Below are positions 14,576-22,906 of a DNA stretch of 32,059 bases, in pieces; the first letter of the stretch is position 1; each line of letters begins with the position of its first letter. The translations under genes and the position numbers were made by a program. A model generated the notes under the pieces. It was given only the letters and a program-made list of their open reading frames with translations, ran no database searches and was not told where the DNA came from. Source of the stretch: Rhizobium sp. Q54 (GTDB lineage: Bacteria > Pseudomonadota > Alphaproteobacteria > Micropepsales > Micropepsaceae); the NCBI GenBank assembly GCA_945860165.1, contig CAMAPL010000025.1:1-32059 (forward strand), in the 5' to 3' direction.

Positions 14576-15391
14576 TCAGCGGCGCATCGCCTGCCATGTG
14601 CTGCCGTCCGAGGCCGTGCCTTCCATGCGGTTTCCGGTGACGCGGCCGGTGTAGACCTTGTCGGCGACCGTGAAGGATATCTGATCGGCCCGCATCTTGG
14701 CGTTGCTGATCGGCGTGTCGCCCCCGGGGGATTTCAGCGTGCCGGACACATTCTGGTAGGTCTGCGCCAGGGTCAGATCGCCCCGCGGCATCTGCCAGGT
14801 TCCGGCGACCTTGGCCGGTATGATCCATAGCATGGCGCGGCAATAGCTGGTGCATTCCGTGGTGGCGGAGACTTCCTGGTCCGGCTCCCAGTCGCCCATG
14901 TCGAAGGAATTCGACACCACGCGGGTGCCGGGCTTCATGCCTTGCAGTTGTGGGCGCAGGCGGACATTCAGGTCGGGCAGCAGGAACAGGGTAATGACGG
15001 TGGCCTGGCTGAAGTCGGTCTTGAAAATATCACCTTGCACGAAGGTTGCCAGTTTGGCGCCGGCAGCGGCGGCGTTTCTCCGGGAAAGTTCAACCATGTC
15101 CGGATTGTATTCGACGCCCAATGCCTTGATGCCGCGCTTGGCGGCGGTAATGACGGTGCGGCCATCGCCCGAGCCCAGGTCGATGACATAATCGCCGGGC
15201 ACGGCCTTCGCCATGTCCAGCATCCGGTCAACCAGGGCCTGCGCCGTGGGCACCCAGACCACGTCCTTGCCCTGCTGGCCATATTCCGGCTCGAAGGGCT
15301 TCTTGGTGTCCTGCGCAAAGGCCGGGCTGAAAGCCATCATGACCACGATGCACGAGGCTGTCAGCGATCGGGAAAGAAACTTAGGTGTCAT
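14576..15391 (-). CDS. Exported SAM-dependent methyltransferase, FAM173/ATPSc-KMT-like, with C-terminal extension
   Basis: 271 residues. A strong AGGAGG ribosome binding site supports the start. The first 26 residues (MTPKFLSRSLTASCIVVMMAFSPAFA) form a Sec signal peptide before QDTKKP. Then comes a class I methyltransferase: PTAQALVDRML (48-58), SAM motif I DLGSGDGR (71-78), GVEYNPDMVELSRRNA, QGDIFKTDFSQATVITLFLLPDL and MKPGTRVVSNSFDMGDW. This order matches the FAM173 protein-lysine methyltransferase group. After about residue 195 follows an antiparallel-looking beta region (WQMPRGDLTLAQTYQNVSGTL... YTGRVTGNRMEGT), lipocalin-like in pattern. A periplasmic SAM enzyme is puzzling because SAM is cytosolic. 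It follows the permease gene by 51 bp on the same strand. Confidence 0.75.
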   Translation of the reverse strand: MTPKFLSRSLTASCIVVMMAFSPAFAQDTKKPFEPEYGQQGKDVVWVPTAQALVDRMLDMAKAVPGDYVIDLGSGDGRTVITAAKRGIKALGVEYNPDMVELSRRNAAAAGAKLATFVQGDIFKTDFSQATVITLFLLPDLNVRLRPQLQGMKPGTRVVSNSFDMGDWEPDQEVSATTECTSYCRAMLWIIPAKVAGTWQMPRGDLTLAQTYQNVSGTLKSPGGDTPISNAKMRADQISFTVADKVYTGRVTGNRMEGTASDGSTWQAMRR

Positions 15392-15442
15392 TGGTCCTCC
15401 TGATGCTTTTTTGAAATGGTATTCAAAGGCACTTTCTGAAAT

Positions 15443-16798
15443 TCACTCGGCCGGATCCTGCACCGGCTTCGCCACGCGACCCAGCAGCAGCAGCGGCGTT
15501 CCCGCCACCAGCACGCCCACGCTGAACAGTGCGCCGATGCCGGTGTAGTCCAGGCTGGAATAGAGCAGATAGAGACAGGTCGCGACGAAGATGATGGGTG
15601 TAACCGGGTAGAGCGGCACGCGATAGCCCAGTGCGCGTCCCGGCTCGCGGTGCCGGAAGATAAAGAGCGAGATGGCCACAAGAGACATGAACAGCCAGAA
15701 GACTGGCGAGGTGTACTCCACCATGGTCTTGAAGCCGTCGCGCGCGAAGGCGCCCAGTCCCACAAGCCCCAGCGCAATGGCGCCCTGCAGCGCGAAGGCA
15801 TTGGCGGGATTTTCGCCCTTGGCGCTCCAGGTGCCGAACAGCTTCAATCCGGGCAGGTCGCGCCCCAAGGCGTAATAGACGCGCGCACCAGTGAAGATGG
15901 TGGCATTGAGGGTGCTGATGGCCGCACCGCAGACGAAAATCGCGATCAGGGTTGCGCCGGCGGGGCCAAAGGCCGCGCGCATGACGTCGGCGGCAATGGT
16001 GCTGGATTTCTGCAGGCCCTCAAAGCCCAGCACATGCAGATAGGACCAGGCCACCAGGAAATAGAGCAGGGTGACGCTTATGATGCTCAGCACCAGAACC
16101 CGCACGATGTTGCGCTTGCCGTCGCGCAGTTCGGCCGAGATATAGGCCGCCTCATTCCATCCGCCATAGGTCAAAAGGACAAAGACCATGGCCAGGCCGA
16201 GCAGGCCGATATTCATATCGCCCGGCGGCGCGGCGGGGGGCGCCGCAGGCGCAGCGCCGGAGAAGGTGACCACCAGCCCGGCCACGATGAGCATCAACAG
16301 GGCGAGGATGTCCATGGTGGTGAAAATCGTCTGGGCCAGCTTTCCCTGGGCGGTGCCCACCATGTTGATGGCGGTAAAGACCAGGACAATGATGCCGGCG
16401 TGAATAGCCGGGCCATAGGGGCCTAGCGGTACGATTGCCTGGGCGTAATCGCCATAAACGAAGGCCACCAGGGCGATGGCGCCGGTCTGGATCACCGTGC
16501 AGCGGGCCCAGGCAAACATCAGCGCGGTTCTGCGTCCATAGGCGCGGGACAGGAAATGATACTCGCCGCCGGCATGCGGGAAGGCGGTGGCGATTTCCGC
16601 GTAGCAAAGCGCACCGTTCAGGGTGAGCAGGCCCCCGATCAGCCACAGGGCCAGATAGGTGAAACTGGTGCCGGCGAACTGTGCCACCAGTGATGGCGTG
16701 GCGAAAACGCCAACGCCGATGACCATCCCGACCACGATCACCATGCCGTCAGCGAGCGACAATGTCTCGCGCGGTGCGGCGGAGTCCTTACGCAACAT
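15443..16798 (-). CDS. APC-superfamily amino acid permease (LAT-like)
   Basis: 451 residues with about 12 hydrophobic segments, inner membrane. The start has GGGGAAGGATC upstream. The first helix carries the substrate-binding motif GMVIGVGVFATPSLVAQ, and helix 2-3 shows AEIATAFPHAGGEYHFLSRAYG, typical of amino acid/polyamine/organocation transporters. TYGGWNEAAYISAELRDGKRNI matches the heavy-chain-independent LAT group of bacteria. GAAISTLNATIFTGARVYYALGRDL supports the same. The solute is probably a neutral amino acid; sequence alone does not say which. An Ala/Pro-rich loop (SGAAPAAPPAAPPGD) is a minor oddity. The methyltransferase gene follows 51 bp downstream and may be co-transcribed. Confidence 0.85.
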   Translation of the reverse strand: MLRKDSAAPRETLSLADGMVIVVGMVIGVGVFATPSLVAQFAGTSFTYLALWLIGGLLTLNGALCYAEIATAFPHAGGEYHFLSRAYGRRTALMFAWARCTVIQTGAIALVAFVYGDYAQAIVPLGPYGPAIHAGIIVLVFTAINMVGTAQGKLAQTIFTTMDILALLMLIVAGLVVTFSGAAPAAPPAAPPGDMNIGLLGLAMVFVLLTYGGWNEAAYISAELRDGKRNIVRVLVLSIISVTLLYFLVAWSYLHVLGFEGLQKSSTIAADVMRAAFGPAGATLIAIFVCGAAISTLNATIFTGARVYYALGRDLPGLKLFGTWSAKGENPANAFALQGAIALGLVGLGAFARDGFKTMVEYTSPVFWLFMSLVAISLFIFRHREPGRALGYRVPLYPVTPIIFVATCLYLLYSSLDYTGIGALFSVGVLVAGTPLLLLGRVAKPVQDPAE

Positions 16799-16968
16799 GG
16801 CGATCCTTCCCCTCAGGCTCGTCAGACACGGCGGACGAGCCGGTGCGATCGAGCTTATGCATTTATATGGAAAGTCGTGACGTGAGCAGGTGAATTCTGC
16901 CGGTCACGGGCCGGTCTGTCAAAGTGACCAGAAGCGGCCATCAGCGCGCGGCGATTTGGCCGGACAGG

Positions 16969-17007
16969 CTGTCAGTCGATTGTCAGCTGGCTGTCAGGAA
17001 GCTGTCA
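16969..17007 (+). promoter_or_regulatory. Four CTGTCA-like direct repeats with exact 11-bp period (Pho-box-like)
   Basis: CTGTCA at 16969, TTGTCA at 16980, CTGTCA at 16991 and CTGTCA at 17002. The 11-bp period and the hexamer are those of PhoB boxes, which pair two such half-sites. The spacers here are GC-rich rather than A/T-rich, weakening the match. The last repeat overlaps the stop of the permease ending at 17005. The array lies 171 bp upstream of the other permease start (16798) but in reverse orientation to it. Confidence 0.4.
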
Positions 17008-18354
17008 GTCGGCCGTATCGGGCGCCATGTCACGGCCCCTGCGGCCTAAAAAGTACGTCGCCAGAATGATGGCGATCAGGCTGCCAGCGATGGCCGGCGC
17101 CCGCCAGTCACTTTGCAGGACCTGGCCCAGGATCAGGACCAGACAGATGGCGGCGCCCAGCAGCGGGAAAATGGTGGGGGCGTTGAAGCGTCCCGGCAGA
17201 TCTCCCTCCCGCCGCTTCACGACGACCAGCGCGCCGTTGACGATGACGAAAACGGTCAGCAGCAGCAGTACGGTGGCGCCCGCCAGCTGGGTGACGTCGC
17301 CGGCAAATTGCAGGGCGACGACGATAAAAAACATCACGCCGACCGCGACATGGGGGGTGCGGCGCGTCGGATGCACCTTTCCCAGCACCTTCGGGAGCAG
17401 GCCCTGCCGGGCCATGCCATACAGCATCCGCGAGCCCATGATGGTGTTCACCAGGGCGGTGTTGGCCACGGCAGCGATGGTGATGAAGGTAAAGCCGATG
17501 GCCGGAAACCAGGGCGCGGCGCGTTCGATCACGGCGCGCAAGGGGCCTGGTGCGGTGGCCAGCTCCCGCCACGGCACAACGGAAACCGCGGTGATTGAAA
17601 TTGCGATATAAAGAAGTGAAACCAGCAGCATAGCGCCGATCATGGCGACCGGTATGCTGCGCTCCGGGTCCTTCACCTCTTCGGCGACATTGAGCATGTC
17701 CTCAAACCCCATGAACGAAAAGAAGGTCAGAAGCGCCCCCTGCAGCAGCAAGGCGATTGTCAGGGCGCCTTCTGGATTGGACGGACTGCTCGCCACTTCC
17801 AGCAGATCGGTCCCGCCCCAGAAGCGGATGCCGACCGCGATCACCAGCAGAAGGCCGGATGCCTCCACCAAGGTGCAGACGGTATTGGCCAATATCGATT
17901 CTGAAATGCCGCGATAGACGACCCCCGCCACCACCAGCAAAAAACCAATGGCGAGCAGCAGGATTTCCAGCGGCGCTCCCGCGAAGGTCACGCCGGTGCT
18001 GAGACCCAGAAGACTGTTGAGATTGCCCGCTATCACCTTGGAGCCGGTGGAGATGGAGCCGATGCCGGAGGCGACCACCATCAGGCCCACCAGGTAACTG
18101 AGCCAGTGCTTGCCGAAGGCGCGGTGGGTGACATAGGCGGCGCCGGCGGCCCGGGGATAGCGCGAGGCGATGGAAGCATAGCTGAGGCCGGTGAGCATGG
18201 CGCACGTCATCGCCAGCAGAAAAGCCATCCAGACGGCGCTGCCCATGATGCCCGCGCCCTTGCCGACGAGGCCATAAATGCCCGCGCCCATCATCGAGCC
18301 GGCGCCGTACAGCATCAGCTGGAACGGCCCGATACTGCGTTTGAGCTCCGTCAT
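17005..18354 (-). CDS. APC-superfamily amino acid permease
   Basis: 449 residues from MTELKRSIGPFQLM; the open frame further upstream is hydrophilic and unsupported. About 12 membrane helices. Helix 1 has the family motif YGAGSMMGAGIYGLVGKGAG, followed by SYASIASRYPRAAGAAYVTHRAFGKHWLSYLVG. FSFMGFEDMLNVAEEVKDPERSIP is the typical loop-helix 6-7 signature of amino acid permeases such as the YbaT/cationic group. MGSRMLYGMARQGLLPKVLGKVHPTRRTPHVAV marks helix 8-9. It likely imports or exchanges an amino acid at the inner membrane; substrate unknown. It runs divergently from the amidohydrolase gene and lies upstream of the other permease on the same strand, separated by 206 bp. Confidence 0.85.
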   Translation of the reverse strand: MTELKRSIGPFQLMLYGAGSMMGAGIYGLVGKGAGIMGSAVWMAFLLAMTCAMLTGLSYASIASRYPRAAGAAYVTHRAFGKHWLSYLVGLMVVASGIGSISTGSKVIAGNLNSLLGLSTGVTFAGAPLEILLLAIGFLLVVAGVVYRGISESILANTVCTLVEASGLLLVIAVGIRFWGGTDLLEVASSPSNPEGALTIALLLQGALLTFFSFMGFEDMLNVAEEVKDPERSIPVAMIGAMLLVSLLYIAISITAVSVVPWRELATAPGPLRAVIERAAPWFPAIGFTFITIAAVANTALVNTIMGSRMLYGMARQGLLPKVLGKVHPTRRTPHVAVGVMFFIVVALQFAGDVTQLAGATVLLLLTVFVIVNGALVVVKRREGDLPGRFNAPTIFPLLGAAICLVLILGQVLQSDWRAPAIAGSLIAIILATYFLGRRGRDMAPDTAD

Positions 18355-18563
18355 GATCTTTTGCGCCCGCCGGGATGATGGGACCAGTATGAAGCAGGTC
18401 TTCGAAATGTGGTCGAAATAATGCCGTTCCGGCAAAGGCATTTTGCCCCGGCGGCGATTGTTTCTAGGCTGGTGAGAAATTGGCGCGTCAGAAGCGCTTT
18501 CCGCCCAAAAACGGGGCGTTAGGCGCGAGCCGGACCGCCCCATCAAAAAAGGAGCGCACCGCC

Positions 18564-20069
18564 ATGACCGGAATGCTCAGTGAACAGGACCTGTCGGCGC
18601 TTACGCCGTCGGAGCTTTGCCCGCACCGCACCCCCATTCCCACCCAGGCTGTCTCCAGCGACGAATATTATCCGCCGCCACAGAATGAAAAGCAGCGCGA
18701 AGTCGAAGCGCGCCTGCTGGCCATGGCGGACGCGCTGGGAAAAAAATCGGGTCTCGACCGGCGGCGCTTTTTCCAGACCGCCTCGGGCATGGCGGCGGCC
18801 TTTGTGGCGATGAACCAGGTCTATGGCGGACTGTTCGATGCCCAGGCGCAGGAAGCGGCGACGCCCGAGCAGGCCAAGGCGCGTGCCGATGGCTTGAAGG
18901 ACCAGTTCATCATGGACATGCACACCCATTTCCTGCGCGACGATACTCGGCTGACCAGCTTTGTCGCCATGCGTGCCAGCGTGGGCAAGCAGGGCTGGAA
19001 CAAGGCGCTGGCCGAGAAGGAACAGACCATCGAGGATCTGAAATTCGAGAACTACAAGAAAGAGATGTTCCTCGACAGCGATACCAAGATCGCACTGATC
19101 TCCTCGGCTCCGTCGGAAATCCCGCAGGACTGGTTCCTCACCAACCAGCAGATGGCCGATGCGCGCGCGCGGGTGAACAAGGAAGCCGGCTCCCGCCGTC
19201 TGTTCGCCCATTGCATCTTCACGCCGGGCCGTCCCGGCTGGCTCGACGATCTGGACGCCGCCCTCGGCCTCAAGCCGGAATCGGCCAAGGGCTACACGGT
19301 GGGCGACAACACCCACAAAGACTTCAGCATCTATCCTTGGCGGATGGACGACGAGAAGACGACCTATAAGGGCTACGAGCGGATGGTGAAGGCGGGCATC
19401 AAGAATGTCTGCGTCCATAAGGGGCTGTTCACCGCCGCCACCGCGCAACGGTTTCCCAAGCTGGAAGCCTATGCCGATGTTTCGGACGTGGCGAAGGCGG
19501 CCAAGGACTGGCCGCAGCTCAATTTCATCATCTACCACTCTGCCTATCGCAACGAGAATCCCGCTGCCTCGCTGGCCGAGTTCGACCGGACGGGACGGCT
19601 GGAATGGGTCAGCGACCTGGCCGATATTCCCGCAAAGCATGACGTGCATAATGTGTATGGCGATCTGGGGCAGATTTTTGCTTCCACCCTGGTGGCGCAG
19701 CCACGCGTCTGCGCCGCGATCATGGGCATATTGCTCCGCGGCCTGGGTGCCGACCGGGTGGTGTGGGGCAGCGATGCGCTATGGACCGGCTCGCCGCAAT
19801 GGCAGATCGAAGGCCTGCGTCGGCTGGAGATACCGCAGGACATGCAGAAGAAGCACGGCTTCAAGCCGCTGGGCGGCGCGCGCGGTGCGGTAAAGACGGC
19901 GATCTTCGGCGACAACAATGCGCGGCTCTATGGCATCAACCAGAAGCGCGCCGGTCTGGATGTTAGCCTCGACAAATTCGCAGGCCTGAAACGGGACTAT
20001 GACGCAGCCGGTACCAATCCCAGCAACCTGCGCTATGGCTATATCAATACCGGCGCGGATCGCGCGTGA
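18564..20069 (+). CDS. Amidohydrolase-2 family protein with a delayed twin-arginine signal
   Basis: 501 residues from MTGMLSEQDL, with AAGGAGCG ten bases upstream. The protein begins with a 65-residue polar region (PSELCPHRTPIPTQ... EYYPPPQNEKQREVEARLLAMADALGKKSG) before RRRFF at 66-70 and a hydrophobic stretch to about residue 95. The Tat signal therefore sits unusually far from the start, and a shorter start is not evident. The mature part is a metal-dependent TIM-barrel hydrolase: HTH at 120-122, YHSAYRNE with a further His, and GSDALW with the catalytic Asp near the end. The family includes decarboxylases and carboxylate hydrolases; substrate unknown. Its stop codon abuts that of the convergent ankyrin gene with no bases between. 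Confidence 0.75.
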   Translation: MTGMLSEQDLSALTPSELCPHRTPIPTQAVSSDEYYPPPQNEKQREVEARLLAMADALGKKSGLDRRRFFQTASGMAAAFVAMNQVYGGLFDAQAQEAATPEQAKARADGLKDQFIMDMHTHFLRDDTRLTSFVAMRASVGKQGWNKALAEKEQTIEDLKFENYKKEMFLDSDTKIALISSAPSEIPQDWFLTNQQMADARARVNKEAGSRRLFAHCIFTPGRPGWLDDLDAALGLKPESAKGYTVGDNTHKDFSIYPWRMDDEKTTYKGYERMVKAGIKNVCVHKGLFTAATAQRFPKLEAYADVSDVAKAAKDWPQLNFIIYHSAYRNENPAASLAEFDRTGRLEWVSDLADIPAKHDVHNVYGDLGQIFASTLVAQPRVCAAIMGILLRGLGADRVVWGSDALWTGSPQWQIEGLRRLEIPQDMQKKHGFKPLGGARGAVKTAIFGDNNARLYGINQKRAGLDVSLDKFAGLKRDYDAAGTNPSNLRYGYINTGADRA

Positions 20070-21545
20070 TTATTCGGGGGACCGCTTGGTGTCGACCTTA
20101 CGGTCCTTCAGCAGCTGGATATAAAAGACCCGCAGCTTCTCAGGTCCCACCCGGTTGACGTAGCTGCCCGGCGAGATGCGCCGTTCATCGACCAAATTCA
20201 GCGCCGCGCCCTTGTCGGCCAGATAGCTAACCACCGCCTCATACTCGGTCGAGGTGCGGTTCTCCACCACCATATGCATGATGCCGCGGCCTTCCTGGGC
20301 CAGGGCGTGGATGTCGGGATCGCGCTCCATCGCGAACTTCAGCGCATCGAGATTGCCGCCGCGCGCCGCGGCCAGTGTCAGGGTCAACCCGTCATCAGCC
20401 TTGGCCTTGGGATCGGCGCCGGCTTCGATCAGCACCTTCATGGCGTCCAGCGAACCGGACTGGGCCGCCAGCAGCAGCGCCGGATTCGGTTTGGCCGGCG
20501 GCGGCAGCAGATATTCGAAGGCTTCCAGCGGGCGGCGCTTGACGCCTTCCGCGTCGGCCTTGGCCGGCTGCTTGGGATTGGCGCTACCCAAAGCGGCGAC
20601 CTGAAACACCTTGCCGTAAATGGGCGAGGGCTGAGTCAGCAGAGCGGTGTACATGACGCCTTTCTGCTGTTCGACCGGCGGCGGCGCAGTCACGGCCCTG
20701 GCGTCACCGCCCTTTGACAGGACAAGCTTGATGAAATCTGCATCGCCGCTGGCGGCGGCGACATGGATCATCTGCCAGCCGCGGGCGTCGCGCGCATTCA
20801 CGTCGGCGCCGCGTTTCACAATATCCATGGCGATGGGAATGTTTTTCACCACCATGGCGGCCTGCACCACCGTGGTGCCGTCGGGCGAGACCGTCTTGGT
20901 GTCGGCGCCCAGATCCAGCAGCTTGGTTGAAGACGCGGTGTCCCGGCTCTGCAGCGCAAAGAAGATCGGCGTCCAGCCATTTTTGGAAGCGGCGTTGACG
21001 TTGGCGCCGTTCTTGGCCAGCACAGCGATATTATCGGTCCGGCCCTTGGCCGCCGCCCACATCAGCGGCGTCTGACCCTGCATGTCGGCCGCATTCACAT
21101 CGGCGCCTTTTGCTATCAGGCCGGCAACCGTTTCGGGCGTGGAGATGCCGGCGCACAGCGCCAGGGCGGAGATGCCGTCCGCGCGCGCCGCTTTTGCGTC
21201 CGCGCCGGATTTCAGAAGGCTGGAGATGATGGCGGGGTTGCCGCCTTCGCAGGCCAGGGTCAGCGGCGTGGCGCCATTGACGTCGGTGACGTTGGGCTTG
21301 GCGCCCGCCCCCAGCAGCAGCAGCATCGTTTCCGCGTCCTGGCGATCAACCGCCCAGGACAGGACGGTCGCATTGTCGGACAGCAGCGCATTCGGATTGG
21401 CGCGATTTTTCAGCGCGCTCTTGATGGCCGCGTGATCGTTATTGCGCACCGCCCCTATCAGACGGTCCTCCTGAGCGCCTGCCCAACCGGGTACCGGCAG
21501 GACAGCGCCAAGAAGCAGAAAACCAAGTCCGAATGCATTTTTCAT
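20070..21545 (-). CDS. Secreted ankyrin-repeat protein, third gene of the cytochrome/HXXSHH operon
   Basis: 491 residues. MKNAFGLGFLLLGAVLPVPGWAGA is a Sec signal. The rest is a solenoid of ankyrin repeats with clear units such as NGATPLTLACEGGNPAIISSLLKSGADAKA, QGQTPLMWAAAKGRTDNIAVLAKNGANVNAA, NGWTPIFFALQ and ARGWQMIHVAAASGDADFIKLVLSKGGDA. Around 280-345 a non-repeat insert (APPPVEQQKGVMYTALLTQPSP... LPPPAKP) separates the repeats into two blocks. Ankyrin solenoids bind other proteins; in the periplasm the natural partner would be one of the two upstream products. It starts 14 bases after the HXXSHH gene stop, so co-transcription is very likely. No catalytic motif is visible. Confidence 0.85.
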   Translation of the reverse strand: MKNAFGLGFLLLGAVLPVPGWAGAQEDRLIGAVRNNDHAAIKSALKNRANPNALLSDNATVLSWAVDRQDAETMLLLLGAGAKPNVTDVNGATPLTLACEGGNPAIISSLLKSGADAKAARADGISALALCAGISTPETVAGLIAKGADVNAADMQGQTPLMWAAAKGRTDNIAVLAKNGANVNAASKNGWTPIFFALQSRDTASSTKLLDLGADTKTVSPDGTTVVQAAMVVKNIPIAMDIVKRGADVNARDARGWQMIHVAAASGDADFIKLVLSKGGDARAVTAPPPVEQQKGVMYTALLTQPSPIYGKVFQVAALGSANPKQPAKADAEGVKRRPLEAFEYLLPPPAKPNPALLLAAQSGSLDAMKVLIEAGADPKAKADDGLTLTLAAARGGNLDALKFAMERDPDIHALAQEGRGIMHMVVENRTSTEYEAVVSYLADKGAALNLVDERRISPGSYVNRVGPEKLRVFYIQLLKDRKVDTKRSPE

Positions 21546-21559
21546 CTGGCGTCCGTAAT

Positions 21560-22906
21560 TTATGCGGTGTATCCGGCGAGGCGGCCGGTGCTGTCGCCTA
21601 GCTTCTCCACCTTCACGTCCAGCTGGTCCATCATGGATAGCATCAGGTTGGTCATGGGCGTGTCCTTCGCCGCGACCAGGTGGCGGCCGCCCTGTGTCAT
21701 GCCGCCCGCAACGATGGTCGGCAGGTTGCGATGGGCGTGCTTGTTGGGGTCCGCCAGGCTGGCGCCGGCCAGCAGCAGCGAATTGTCCAGCAACGTGCCG
21801 TTGCCGTCCTTGGTCTCGCCCATACGCTTCAGATAATAGGCGACCTGGGCCATGTGCAGGGTGTTGATCTTGGTCAGCTTGGCCAGCTTTTCCGGATCGT
21901 TGCCGTGATGGCTCATCGGATGGTGCGCGTCCGGCACGCCGATTTCCGGATAGGAACGACCGCTGACTTCGCGCGCCAGCATCAGGGTGTTGACGCGGGT
22001 CAGGTCGGCCTGCGCCGCCAGTACCATCAGGTCGATCATCATCTGGGCATGGTCGGCGAAATTGTCCGGAATGCCCGAGGGGCGGGTATAGTTGGGCAGG
22101 GCCGCAACATCGGCGCCGCCCTGTTCGATCTTCTGGATGCGGCGCTCGATGTCGCGGACCGAGGTCAGATATTCGTCCAGCTTCTTCCTGTCATTGGCGC
22201 CCATGGTGCCGGCCATGCGGCGGGCATCGTCGGCGACGAAATCCAGGATGCTGGCCTGGCGCTTCAGGCGCATCATACGAGTCTTGGCGTCCAGGCTGTC
22301 GCCGTCGCCAAACAGCCGCTCGAAGATTTCGCGCGGATTGACGGTGACGGGCAGCGGGGTGGACTCGTTGCTCCAGGACAGGGTGTTGGTATAGGCACAG
22401 CTGTAGCCAGTGTCGCAGCTGCCCACCAGGCTGGGAGGCTCCAGGCCCATTTCCAGCGAGGGGATTTGGGTGAATTCGGCGAACTGCTTGGCCACCACCT
22501 GGTCCATCGAAATGCCGTTGGTCAGGTCGGCGCCTTCAGTCTTCTTGACGTGCATGCCGGTCAGGTAAGTGCCGCAGCAGCGGCCGTGATCGCCAGCGCC
22601 GTCGCCCAGGGCTTCGGCCTGGCCATGGTCCAGATTGCTGATGACCTGGAATTTCTCGCGATACGGTTCCAGCGGCTTGAGGATCGGCGTCATCTCATAA
22701 TTCGCGCCTGCCTGGGCCGGAATCCAGTTCTCCATCTGCATGCCGTTGGGGGCATAGATGACGTGCAGCCGCTTGCGGACCTTGGCCGACAGTTCGGCCG
22801 CGACGCTGCTGGCCGGCATCATTGCGTCCATCAGCGGCAGCGCCAGGGCGGCGCCGGTCCCGCGGAGCAAGTTGCGGCGATTCATGGATTTGCGCGTGAT
22901 GATCAT
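21560..22906 (-). CDS. HXXSHH-domain protein (DUF1552), Tat-exported
   Basis: 448 residues. The ATG overlaps the stop of the upstream cytochrome gene by 4 bases (ATGA), which decides the start and implies translational coupling. MNRRNLLRGTGAALALPLMDAMMPASSVAA contains a twin-arginine signal (RR at 10-11). The eponymous motif is HPMSHH (329-334), preceded by EVSGRSYPEIGVPDAHH. Other conserved parts are LHVIYAPNGMQMENWIP, VISNLDHGQAEALGDGAGDHGRCCGTYLTG and the closing LLDNSLLLAGASLADPNKHAHRNLPTIVAGG. The family has no established biochemical function. The overall layout recalls the related DUF1501 proteins, considered alkaline-phosphatase-like. Conserved pairing with PSCyt/PSD proteins suggests a common periplasmic complex. 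Confidence 0.85.
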   Translation of the reverse strand: MIITRKSMNRRNLLRGTGAALALPLMDAMMPASSVAAELSAKVRKRLHVIYAPNGMQMENWIPAQAGANYEMTPILKPLEPYREKFQVISNLDHGQAEALGDGAGDHGRCCGTYLTGMHVKKTEGADLTNGISMDQVVAKQFAEFTQIPSLEMGLEPPSLVGSCDTGYSCAYTNTLSWSNESTPLPVTVNPREIFERLFGDGDSLDAKTRMMRLKRQASILDFVADDARRMAGTMGANDRKKLDEYLTSVRDIERRIQKIEQGGADVAALPNYTRPSGIPDNFADHAQMMIDLMVLAAQADLTRVNTLMLAREVSGRSYPEIGVPDAHHPMSHHGNDPEKLAKLTKINTLHMAQVAYYLKRMGETKDGNGTLLDNSLLLAGASLADPNKHAHRNLPTIVAGGMTQGGRHLVAAKDTPMTNLMLSMMDQLDVKVEKLGDSTGRLAGYTA

